Below, in pieces: positions 57,672-63,980 of a DNA stretch of 64,000 nt. Within the stretch, counting starts at the first letter, position 1. Each line of letters begins with the position of its first letter. A model generated the notes under the pieces. It saw nothing but the letters and a program-made list of their open reading frames with translations, was not told the DNA's origin and made no database searches. The DNA lies in the IMG/VR virus record IMGVR_UViG_3300043449_000929, positions 1 through 64,000 of that record; one strand, 5' to 3'. A program made the translations under genes and the position numbers. Source of the DNA: a virus.

Positions 57672-57677
57672 TATAGT
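57672..57677 (+). promoter_or_regulatory. -10 element for leaderless cI-type mRNA
   Basis: TATAGT lies five bases before the repressor ATG (57683); there is no room for a ribosome-binding site. A clear -35 is missing, as expected for an activated maintenance promoter like lambda PRM. Confidence 0.5.
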
Positions 57678-57682
57678 TAGCT

Positions 57683-58252
57683 ATGTCCGAGCTTGGGAAA
57701 AGAGTCGCACAAGTAAGGAAAGAACACGGTTGGACGCAGAGGGAACTTGCGCGCCGTGTTCGTAGTGTGAATCCAGAACTCGAAACGACATTCACAACCA
57801 TCTCATCAATAGAGATCGGCAAAAGCGAAGCCCCGACGATCCTGACTGAGTTAGCTATAGCTCTTGGGGTAAGCGCGACTTGGCTAAGGACGGGATCTGA
57901 TACCCCCTCTAAGCTAGATCGGATTTTTCAGTCGAAGCCATCGAAGCGACCGCACTATATTGCAGAGTGGATGGAGCGTCGTAATCTAACCAAGGCTGAC
58001 CTCGCTCGCGACATTGGCGCAGGGAAAGCCGAGATCATGCGCTGGCTTGAAGATGACGCCGCGCCTGACGCAGAATACGCCGACAGGTTGAAAGCATATT
58101 TTGGGGCTGGGGTTGAGGGCATATTCAGCCACCCCGACGCCGATTGGCTCACTCGATTCTTTGAGGGGAGAAGACGGGATGAGATTGAGCGGATTAAAGC
58201 TACGCTAGAGACAGCGTTCCCCCAAAAGAAGAAAACTTCAAACGGAGATTAG
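57683..58252 (+). CDS. CI-like repressor with two helix-turn-helix domains
   Basis: 189 aa. Residues 1-60 (LGKRVAQVRKEHGWTQRELA, ISSIEIGKSEAPT) are an XRE helix-turn-helix. Residues 90-135 (WMERRNLTKADLARDIGAGK) form a second one. The LexA/S24 peptidase domain of lambda CI is absent, so induction should not be by RecA-stimulated self-cleavage. It would hold the prophage silent through the TAnGAAnnTTCnTA sites. Confidence 0.8.
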   Translation: MSELGKRVAQVRKEHGWTQRELARRVRSVNPELETTFTTISSIEIGKSEAPTILTELAIALGVSATWLRTGSDTPSKLDRIFQSKPSKRPHYIAEWMERRNLTKADLARDIGAGKAEIMRWLEDDAAPDAEYADRLKAYFGAGVEGIFSHPDADWLTRFFEGRRRDEIERIKATLETAFPQKKKTSNGD

Positions 58253-58255
58253 ACA

Positions 58256-58528
58256 GTGCCACTTAGATTGGCGTTTCAAAATATCGACGACTTTATGGCT
58301 ACGCTAAAGTTGACTGAAGAAAAAGCGATGCCATTGATCGCATGGCTGGACTCGTTCGAGGGCGATACCCACGAGAAAGTCTCATCAGCTATATTCTTCC
58401 TGATCGCCAGGCGGCGCATGGTAAAGAACGACATATCGAAGGAAGAACTATTACAGCTCATCGCAGCAATTTATGACGTTGTGGCGCATGATGATTTCTC
58501 CAGCATCCATTGGGCGAACGATGATTGA
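58256..58528 (+). CDS. Small protein co-transcribed with the repressor
   Basis: 90 aa, 4 bp after the repressor stop. Helical with a hydrophobic core (VSSAIFFLIARRRMVKND) and acidic ends (HDDFSSIHWANDD). Its gene ends at a terminator, so it is made in the lysogen. An antirepressor, exclusion or superinfection function is possible; no motif proves it. Confidence 0.65.
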   Translation: MPLRLAFQNIDDFMATLKLTEEKAMPLIAWLDSFEGDTHEKVSSAIFFLIARRRMVKNDISKEELLQLIAAIYDVVAHDDFSSIHWANDD

Positions 58529-58559
58529 TACGACGCGCTAGGACGCATCGTATTTTTTT
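58528..58559 (+). terminator. Terminator of the repressor operon
   Basis: ATACGA/TCGTAT stem with inner GCG/CGC, six-base loop, then seven T. It separates lysogenic and early right transcription. Confidence 0.85.
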
Positions 58560-58562
58560 CGC

Positions 58563-58591
58563 TTGACATTACGAAGTTTCATACCATTCTT
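58563..58591 (+). promoter_or_regulatory. Early right promoter with operator C
   Basis: TTGACA (58563-58568), then TACGAAGTTTCATA (58570-58583), a perfect match to the dyad, within the 17-nt spacer; the -10 (ATTCTT at about 58586) is weak. It would drive the excisionase-integrase-accessory operon and be blocked by the repressor. Confidence 0.65.
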
Positions 58592-58626
58592 GGCGTCAGG
58601 TTCGTAGAGAGAGAGAGAGACGCGCC

Positions 58627-58932
58627 ATGACCACCAACAACCACCCTGAATTTCTAGCCGACCAGCTAGGCGACAAGGACGCAGAGATTAAAAAGCTTGA
58701 GGCTGAGAAGCAGGCAATTCGCGAGCAACTACTTCCATACATGGGCGACGTCCCGGTTGTCGGGCAGCGCTGGACAGTCAGCAAAACAGAAGCCACTTCC
58801 CGCAGACTGGATAACGACCTTGTTCGCTTAGCTTTAGGTGATCGCATTGGTCAGTTTGAGCGGCCAGTCACAACCACAACCCTTCGCGTGAAACAGACAA
58901 AGGTTCTTGGCCGCACAGCGGAGGGCGTGTGA
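58627..58932 (+). CDS. Early protein, coiled-coil start
   Basis: 101 aa. Residues 10-35 form a coiled coil (DKDAEIKKLEAEKQAIREQL) followed by strands (QRWTVSKTEATSRRLDN). It has the look of Gp157-like helper proteins of phages but is shorter. First gene after the operator-controlled promoter, with a GA-repeat leader. Confidence 0.65.
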   Translation: MTTNNHPEFLADQLGDKDAEIKKLEAEKQAIREQLLPYMGDVPVVGQRWTVSKTEATSRRLDNDLVRLALGDRIGQFERPVTTTTLRVKQTKVLGRTAEGV

Positions 58933-59054
58933 TGATTCTCAAGTTCATGCTTATCATGCTCGCGACGTTCATGACCTGCTGGATTTACTTCCTGGCGGCG
59001 ATGGCGGCAGTCGCGGCAATTACTGTGAAGGTGCGTGATGATCGGCGGCGTTGA
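58932..59054 (+). CDS. 40-residue membrane peptide
   Basis: MILKFMLIMLATFMTCWIYF continues with a second hydrophobic stretch and ends DDRRR. It begins in an ATGA-type overlap with the gene before it and overlaps the excisionase start by 17 bp. Probably a two-helix membrane peptide. Confidence 0.6.
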   Translation: MILKFMLIMLATFMTCWIYFLAAMAAVAAITVKVRDDRRR

Positions 59055-59358
59055 CAGGATCAAGGCCAACGATGCGGCGCGCATGTTAGGCGTATCACCG
59101 CGACACGTTAAAGACTTAGCAGCTTCCGGCGAATTGCCGGGAGCAGCAAAGATAGGAGCGATCTGGACCTTCAACCCCGAAAAACTCAGAACTTACATCG
59201 AAGAGAGAGAAAGAGAATGTCAGACAACCCCAACAAAAACCTCTTCAAGAGGGGCGAAATCTGGTGGCTGGAGGTCAGAATCCAAGGCCACAAGATCAAA
59301 GAAAGCCTTGCAACGAATGAAGTCTCTGTTGCTAGAAAGCGCCGCGACAAACGCATAG
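59038..59358 (+). CDS. Excisionase-like helix-turn-helix protein
   Basis: 106 aa from ATG 59038. KANDAARMLGVSPRHVKDLA, GAIWTFNPEKLRTYI (key residues) form the winged MerR/excisionase-type fold in the first 60 residues. The last 47 residues are read from the 5' end of the integrase in another frame (142-bp overlap), basic and without known motifs. It likely controls direction of integrase. Confidence 0.7.
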   Translation: MIGGVDRIKANDAARMLGVSPRHVKDLAASGELPGAAKIGAIWTFNPEKLRTYIEERERECQTTPTKTSSRGAKSGGWRSESKATRSKKALQRMKSLLLESAATNA

Positions 59359-60302
59359 AAGAATTGCAGCAGTCGGGCGGCGAGAAGTTGGCGTGGGGCG
59401 ACGTTACTGACAAGTGGTTCGCTTCTTTCATTACGAAGAAGGGTCGCTCGCAGGCAACGGCTTCCCGCTATTACGTCAGTCTGAAACAGGTTGAGCCGAT
59501 ACTGGCGAAATACAACGTCGATAAGATCGACGGGCGTGTCATCCTCGCCATGATCGAGGCGCGGAAGAAAGCTGGCGTCAGTGAGTCAACAATTCGGCGC
59601 GACCTGACAGCCGTTTCCGCCGTCCTTAAATTCGCGGAAGATCGGAACTGGCGCGAAGGTAATCCAGCCGTATCGAAGCGCCGTCTACTCGATGAGAACA
59701 ACGAGCCGATTGTCCTGCCCACCGAGGAGGAGATCCAATCTGTTCTTGTGGCATGTCCCTCGCGCTTTGGAGCGATGGTTCGCGCAGCACGCTATACAGG
59801 GTGCCGACAGGGAGAACTTGTCACCGCTCGCTGGGATCAGTTCAACGAGGTTCGCCGCACCCTGACCGTGATCGGCAAGCGCAACAAGCGCCGCACGATT
59901 GATCTGAGCAAAGAAGCTTTGGCTCTTATCCGCTCCCACCCCCGCGTCCCAAACTCGCCGCTGATCTTCTGTCGTGACGATGGCGGTTCGTTCATGCAGG
60001 CGGCGTCAGACTTCACGCATTTCCGCCGTGAGGCGAACAAGGGTCGTAAGCACAAGATCGTCTTCCGCTTCCACGACCTGCGCCACCTCTATGCGGTCGA
60101 GTCTCTGCATTCTGGCATGTCGATCTACGTCCTTCAGAAGCATCTGGGACACACGACGATCCGCATGACTGAAAGATACCTGGAGCATCTTTCGCCGGAA
60201 GAGCAGGACAACGCCCGTCGCGGAACGATCATGGACGCATTTGGCGCTATCGGCGCAGACGCCGCCCCACAATCTTCCCAACACACGATAGGAAGTAATT
60301 GA
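59217..60302 (+). CDS. int: Tyrosine integrase
   Basis: 361 aa from ATG 59217 with GAGAGAAAGAG upstream. N-terminal arm-binding domain to residue 60, core-binding SAM-like domain 60-155, catalytic domain with Arg197 (TGCRQGEL), His286-Asp-Leu-Arg289, LGH (His312) and Tyr321 in MTERYLEH. All expected catalytic residues are present. The attP core lies 28 bp past its stop, the standard layout. Confidence 0.95.
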   Translation: MSDNPNKNLFKRGEIWWLEVRIQGHKIKESLATNEVSVARKRRDKRIEELQQSGGEKLAWGDVTDKWFASFITKKGRSQATASRYYVSLKQVEPILAKYNVDKIDGRVILAMIEARKKAGVSESTIRRDLTAVSAVLKFAEDRNWREGNPAVSKRRLLDENNEPIVLPTEEEIQSVLVACPSRFGAMVRAARYTGCRQGELVTARWDQFNEVRRTLTVIGKRNKRRTIDLSKEALALIRSHPRVPNSPLIFCRDDGGSFMQAASDFTHFRREANKGRKHKIVFRFHDLRHLYAVESLHSGMSIYVLQKHLGHTTIRMTERYLEHLSPEEQDNARRGTIMDAFGAIGADAAPQSSQHTIGSN

Positions 60303-60303
60303 T

Positions 60304-60918
60304 ATGATTGTAGAAATCGACGATTGGCTGGGTCTTGAAAACCGCCAGGGCGGTAGCCCCGCTCTCGAGGGTTCGACTCCCTCCCCTTCCTCCAAGTGTC
60401 TGAAATCAAACGCTTTTTTTGCTTGTAAAGCAGACAAAAAACGTCTTGATGTAGAAGGCACAACTGGCACAAAAGGCGCACAAAACGCCCCACACGCCCC
60501 ACAAAAACGCCCCACAGTAAGGCGGGAAAAAACACGTGCGTTTCGCCGTTTGTTCAGCCGCGAAACGACACGCGCGTTACCTATACCTGAACTGTCTCCA
60601 GAGTTTTCCACAAAATTTTGGGAGCGTGTTTCTGCCGGATCAAACAGCGACTGTTGGAACTGGACGGGAGCAACGTCTTCCTTCGGCTACGGCAGGGTCA
60701 AAATTGGGGGGCGTCTCTACTCCACCCACAGGATTGCCTACACCTTCTCCAACGGCACCATCCTGAATCTTTCCGAGTATCACGGCGCTGTCGTTAGGCA
60801 TTCCTGTGACAATCCGGCTTGCTGCAACCCAGCACACCTTTGCATTGGCGACCAGCGGGCAAATGTTCACGACATGGTTGCTCGCGGTCGCCACTCGAAT
60901 GGTGGAGGCGCGGTATGA
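60304..60918 (+). CDS. HNH endonuclease whose frame begins inside attP
   Basis: Up to 204 aa. The HNH part is residues 105-200: CWNWTG, GYGRVKIGGRLYSTHRIAY, VVRHSCDNPACCNPAHL, HDMVARGRHSN. The ORF opens at ATG 60304 (AGGAAG upstream) two bases after the integrase stop and reads straight through the attP core. No later ATG exists before the domain; TTG near 60547 is an option. After integration the 5' part would be separated. Confidence 0.65.
   Translation: MIVEIDDWLGLENRQGGSPALEGSTPSPSSKCLKSNAFFACKADKKRLDVEGTTGTKGAQNAPHAPQKRPTVRREKTRAFRRLFSRETTRALPIPELSPEFSTKFWERVSAGSNSDCWNWTGATSSFGYGRVKIGGRLYSTHRIAYTFSNGTILNLSEYHGAVVRHSCDNPACCNPAHLCIGDQRANVHDMVARGRHSNGGGAV
60331..60394 (+). other. attP core: 3' part of a tRNA-Ser(UGA)
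   Basis: From GGTCTTGAAAACC (anticodon loop CTTGAAA, anticodon TGA) through a long variable arm to T-arm GAGGG-TTCGACT-CCCTC (60367-60383), acceptor CCCTTCC and CCA (60392-60394). The 5' half is absent and pairing fails at 60329-60330, so this is not a working tRNA but a core that restores a host tRNA-Ser gene on integration. U at the discriminator position is unusual for tRNA-Ser. Confidence 0.85.
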
Positions 60919-61172
60919 ATCAGACCCCCATAACCCTCATCCTCGCCGCCACTCTCGGCGCAGGGGCGATGTTCGCCATACAGCCTCCGCTCCCACCGGT
61001 ATGCGAGCCGGTCGAACTGCTACGCTTCGTAGGACGAGAGCCTGAGATCCATGTCGTGTCCGAGACCACATACGGTCGCAGCACAGCAGACTGGCTCCAG
61101 CAGTTTGAAGACACGCCCCCAGTAGCCGAGGAGCAGCCGGTTCGTAGGAGGCGTCGTCATGGCAGGTGGTAA
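60915..61172 (+). CDS. Membrane-anchored or secreted small protein
   Basis: 85 aa from ATG 60915 (overlap GTATGA with the HNH stop). MNQTPITLILAATLGAGAMF is a membrane helix or signal; the rest is acidic then ends RRRRRHGRW. It overlaps the DnaA-like gene by 14 bp. Function unknown. Confidence 0.6.
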   Translation: MNQTPITLILAATLGAGAMFAIQPPLPPVCEPVELLRFVGREPEIHVVSETTYGRSTADWLQQFEDTPPVAEEQPVRRRRRHGRW

Positions 61173-61590
61173 GCCTCCCGTCCTTCCGATCTTCCGTGAA
61201 GAAGCAGCTCGTCACGGCCTGTCGCTTGAGCAGCTTATCAACGACCGTAGCCGCAAGAAGTTCTTTGTTCGCGTCAGGCAATACGCCATGTGGCGCGCGA
61301 GAACAGAGACGGGGCGGTCGCTGAATGAGATCGCTCGGTTCCTCGACATGGATCACACAACAGTTCTTCACGGCTGCAACGTAATGGAAGCGATCCCGCC
61401 AGAGCAGCGCGGCGTCATCGAGCTTCCCAAGTCGATGAAGAAGCGACCGCCGACAGAAACTTATCTCGGTAAGCCGTGTGTCCACGGACACAGCGGCCTT
61501 CGCTACGTCTCAAATGGGGGATGCGTCACATGCAACAAAATCAAGCGTCGAAAACAATATTATCAACGCAAGCTGATGGTTGCAGAATGA
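61159..61590 (+). CDS. DnaA domain IV-like protein with Cys/His cluster
   Basis: 143 aa. RQYAMWRARTETGRSLNEIA (40-59) and FLDMDHTTVLHG (61-72) match the signature helices of DnaA domain IV, which reads DnaA boxes. A second part has C107, H109, H111 and C122-x2-C125 in a basic setting (KPCVHGHSG, CVTCNKIKRRK), a probable zinc site like those in HNH proteins. It lacks the DnaA AAA+ domain, so it may compete with or recruit host DnaA. Confidence 0.75.
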   Translation: MAGGKPPVLPIFREEAARHGLSLEQLINDRSRKKFFVRVRQYAMWRARTETGRSLNEIARFLDMDHTTVLHGCNVMEAIPPEQRGVIELPKSMKKRPPTETYLGKPCVHGHSGLRYVSNGGCVTCNKIKRRKQYYQRKLMVAE

Positions 61591-61799
61591 GAACGATTAA
61601 AACCATTCACCCGACGATTGTCAGGCTGCGCCAACTCAGGAAATCGCAGAACATCCAGCAACAAGAGTTAGCCATACGGATCGGTGTGAGCAAGACACAG
61701 GTATGTTGCTGGGAGCGTGGATTCAGAGTCCCGAATTTCTTCAATCTCGTTTGCTGGGCCGAAGCGCTTGGCGTCGAAATCAAGGTGATGGAGAAGTGA
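61587..61799 (+). CDS. XRE-family regulator
   Basis: 70 aa from ATG 61587, overlapping the previous stop. IVRLRQLRKSQNIQQQELAI followed by VSKTQVCCWERG is a standard XRE helix-turn-helix with an end helix. A paralogue-like gene follows one base later. Confidence 0.75.
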   Translation: MRTIKTIHPTIVRLRQLRKSQNIQQQELAIRIGVSKTQVCCWERGFRVPNFFNLVCWAEALGVEIKVMEK

Positions 61800-62027
61800 A
61801 TGACACGCTACGCTAAACCGGAAAAGCTTCCGACCGTCATCGTTCGCCTAGCTTGGAAGCGTAAACTTGCTGGCCTGTCACGCGCCGCCCTGTCTCGTAA
61901 GCTTGGGTATCACCAAGAAACCCTAGCCCAATGGGAAAGAGGAATTGCCCGCCCTTCGTTTAAGTCTCTTCAAGATTGGTGCAGTTCACTTGGAATGGAT
62001 CTAGACGCGCGGGAGATTCGGGAATGA
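61800..62027 (+). CDS. XRE-family regulator
   Basis: 75 aa. VRLAWKRKLAGLSRAALSRK then ETLAQWERGIARPSFKSLQD: an XRE helix-turn-helix, related in layout to 61587-61799. Overlaps the GcrA-like gene by four bases (ATGA). Confidence 0.75.
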   Translation: MTRYAKPEKLPTVIVRLAWKRKLAGLSRAALSRKLGYHQETLAQWERGIARPSFKSLQDWCSSLGMDLDAREIRE

Positions 62028-62266
62028 CCTGGACGCCAGAGCGAGACAACATCCTGCGCAAACGATGGGCCGAAAAAAAGCAATCGTGGGAAATCGCGGA
62101 CGAGCTAGGTGTTTCGCAGAAGTCTGTGCAAGGCCGCGCGCAACGCCTCGGTATGAGGTTCGAGAGATTAAAGACGAGGCGTAAGCGGCCCCTGTTCACA
62201 GGCGGTCATCGTCCGTTTACGCCTCGCTGCGCAGAGCTTTTGAGAGAGGCTGGGGTAAAGATATGA
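62024..62266 (+). CDS. GcrA-like DNA-binding protein
   Basis: 80 aa from ATG 62024. MTWTPERDNILRKRWAEKKQ, SWEIADELGVSQKSVQGRAQ and RLGM are the N-terminal DNA-binding motif of GcrA, the alphaproteobacterial cell-cycle regulator that works with sigma70 at methylated promoters. The C-terminal sigma-binding domain of full-length GcrA (about 170 aa) is replaced by a short basic tail, so it may act as a competitor or decoy. Confidence 0.75.
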   Translation: MTWTPERDNILRKRWAEKKQSWEIADELGVSQKSVQGRAQRLGMRFERLKTRRKRPLFTGGHRPFTPRCAELLREAGVKI

Positions 62267-62535
62267 GCGACGTTTTCTACCGCGAATACCTAGCCGCGTG
62301 TGCGGAGCGTGACGCACTCCGCGCCGAACTCGCCGCCGAGCGTGAGCGCAAGATAGTTCCGCAAGCATCGCTCGACATGCTGTGCAAGGAAGTGGACGAA
62401 GCTGAAGCGCGCATTGCCAAGCTGCGCGAGGCGCTGGTGAAGGCGCGGGCGTGGATTGTCGAAGGCAAGGTAGATTTTGACGACAGCCTTGCTGACGCCA
62501 TCGACGCCGTGCTGAAGGAGACGGGACATGAGTGA
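62263..62535 (+). CDS. Coiled-coil protein, mosaic early family member
   Basis: 90 aa. ALRAELAAERERK near the start, then DEAEARIAKLREALVKA and the AIDAVLKETGHE end. Four-base overlap with the GcrA-like gene and 8-bp overlap with the next. Role unknown. Confidence 0.75.
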   Translation: MSDVFYREYLAACAERDALRAELAAERERKIVPQASLDMLCKEVDEAEARIAKLREALVKARAWIVEGKVDFDDSLADAIDAVLKETGHE

Positions 62536-62887
62536 CGACATCGTGAAGCGGCTACGGGAAGGCACATTCGGTTCAGACGAGACGAAGACGGATTGTGTGA
62601 TTAACGCACACATGCACCGCGCCGCCGACGAAATAGAACGTCTCCGCGCCGACCTCGCCGCCGAGCGGGGGTTCCGCGCTGAAACAGAGCGCCAACTTCA
62701 AGATGCGTTCAATAAGATGGGCGCGCTACTTGAAGACCGCGACAAGCTACGCGAGGCGCTGGAGCCGTTCGCCATCCGCAATATATCGGACAAGGCTCCA
62801 GACTTAGACACTGTGCCGGTCTTCGTGGCGCACCTACGCCGCGCCCGCGCCGTGCTGGAGGAGACGAAGGGAGGCGGGGATGAGTGA
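62528..62887 (+). CDS. Coiled-coil protein, mosaic early family member
   Basis: 119 aa. MSDDIVKRLRE, then AADEIERLRADLAAERG, RDKLREALEPF and RRARAVLEETKGGGDE: the full set of family blocks in their standard order, making it the best family model. 8-bp overlap with each neighbour. Confidence 0.8.
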   Translation: MSDDIVKRLREGTFGSDETKTDCVINAHMHRAADEIERLRADLAAERGFRAETERQLQDAFNKMGALLEDRDKLREALEPFAIRNISDKAPDLDTVPVFVAHLRRARAVLEETKGGGDE

Positions 62888-63164
62888 TTGGGACGAACTT
62901 AGTCCGCTAGAGATCGACAACGCCCGCCTTCGCGCCGACCTCGCCGCCGAGCGGGAGAAGGCGTTCACCGCCATGCGAGTGTTTGAGCGCTACAGAGAAC
63001 TTGAAGCGACTATAGACAAGCTGCGCGAGGCGCTGGAGCCGTTCGCAAAGGGCGTGCAGTCGTTCAGTATGACGGTGCCAGACGCCATCGACGTTGAAGT
63101 GACAGCGGAAGACATACGCCACGCCCGCGCTGTGCTGAAGGAGACAGGAGGCGGGGATGAGTGA
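62880..63164 (+). CDS. Coiled-coil protein, mosaic early family member
   Basis: 94 aa. NARLRADLAAEREKA, IDKLREALEPF and RHARAVLKETGGGDE with a short unique loop between. Starts and stops inside GGGGATGAGTGA overlaps. Confidence 0.8.
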   Translation: MSDWDELSPLEIDNARLRADLAAEREKAFTAMRVFERYRELEATIDKLREALEPFAKGVQSFSMTVPDAIDVEVTAEDIRHARAVLKETGGGDE

Positions 63165-63498
63165 CATCGCCAAACTCCACTTATACGGCGAGTGCTTCAT
63201 CAACGACGCAGGACCGTTTCGTATTAAACACGCAACGCTGACCACTGACTCTTGGGAATATGAAAACGGTGTCAAGACGAAGCATCAACCGGCCAGACTT
63301 GTGGTCAACTTTAATGACGACGTTTGCCTCGATGTCATTCGAGCAAAGATTCGTATTGTGACAGAGAACCACGAATACACTTTTTATGTCTGCGATTTCA
63401 TCGGCCAAGAGGAGCTTGGTGAACACACGTTCGCGGTGAAGAAGGTTTTCGGAACATATGGAAAGGCTGTTCTGAACATGGGCTATAGTTATGAATGA
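63157..63498 (+). CDS. Small beta protein inserted in the coiled-coil gene row
   Basis: 113 aa, begins MSDIAKLHLYGECFINDAGP. No coiled coil: alternating strands with aromatic residues throughout. It uses the same GGAGGCGGGGATGAG start region but is unrelated to the family. Function unknown. Confidence 0.7.
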   Translation: MSDIAKLHLYGECFINDAGPFRIKHATLTTDSWEYENGVKTKHQPARLVVNFNDDVCLDVIRAKIRIVTENHEYTFYVCDFIGQEELGEHTFAVKKVFGTYGKAVLNMGYSYE

Positions 63499-63718
63499 CC
63501 TTATCGAACGCGCCGCAAAGCATGTTGCAGCGTTGAACGGCCATTCTGACGAATGGGAACGCTTTATCGACGAAGCGCGCGACTATGTGAACTTCGCCGT
63601 CGAGGAATGCGCCAAGGTCGCAGAAGGCTTTCCGCATAACCGCGAATGGGTGCCGGGAAGCCTTTACGACACGTTACGGCGCGAGACGTCGGCGGCTATT
63701 CGGAAGCTGGGAGGCTAG
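63491..63718 (+). CDS. Small helical protein
   Basis: 75 aa. LIERAAKHVAALNGHSDEWE, FAVEECAKVAEGF and RETSAAIRKLGG: helical, with the EECAKVAEG block found in several small phage early proteins. Overlaps the previous gene by 8 bp. Function unknown. Confidence 0.7.
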   Translation: MNDLIERAAKHVAALNGHSDEWERFIDEARDYVNFAVEECAKVAEGFPHNREWVPGSLYDTLRRETSAAIRKLGG

Positions 63719-63719
63719 G

Positions 63720-63980
63720 ATGAGTGACGACATCGTGAAGCGGCTGCGAGAAGAGCCGTGGGTGGCAGCGACGCACTATGAAGCCGCCGAGGAAATCGAG
63801 CGGCTCCGCGCCGAACTTGCCGCCTGTAAGGAGCAACTACACCTAACGAACATTGATTGGTTTCAAGCCGAAGCCGAGCGTGACGCCCTGCTCGCGTTGC
63901 TGCGCTCTGCGGTGATGCAGTTGCCGGAACATAGACGCGCACGATTTGAAGACGCGCTGAAAGGAGACGGGGATGAGTGA
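63720..63980 (+). CDS. Coiled-coil protein, mosaic early family member
   Basis: 86 aa. MSDDIVKRLREEPW and AAEEIERLRAELAACKEQL, then a unique C-terminal half ending EDALKGDGDE rather than the VLEET block. Its stop overlaps the gene that continues at window position 6. Confidence 0.8.
   Translation: MSDDIVKRLREEPWVAATHYEAAEEIERLRAELAACKEQLHLTNIDWFQAEAERDALLALLRSAVMQLPEHRRARFEDALKGDGDE

Noticed and set aside
60331-60394. Possible functional tRNA-Ser
   Set aside because: The acceptor 5' strand, D-arm and half of the anticodon stem are missing, so it cannot fold as a tRNA; it is an attachment core.
60006-60611. Open frame of 201 codons on the - strand over integrase end and attP
   Set aside because: Antisense to integrase and HNH genes; no start context.
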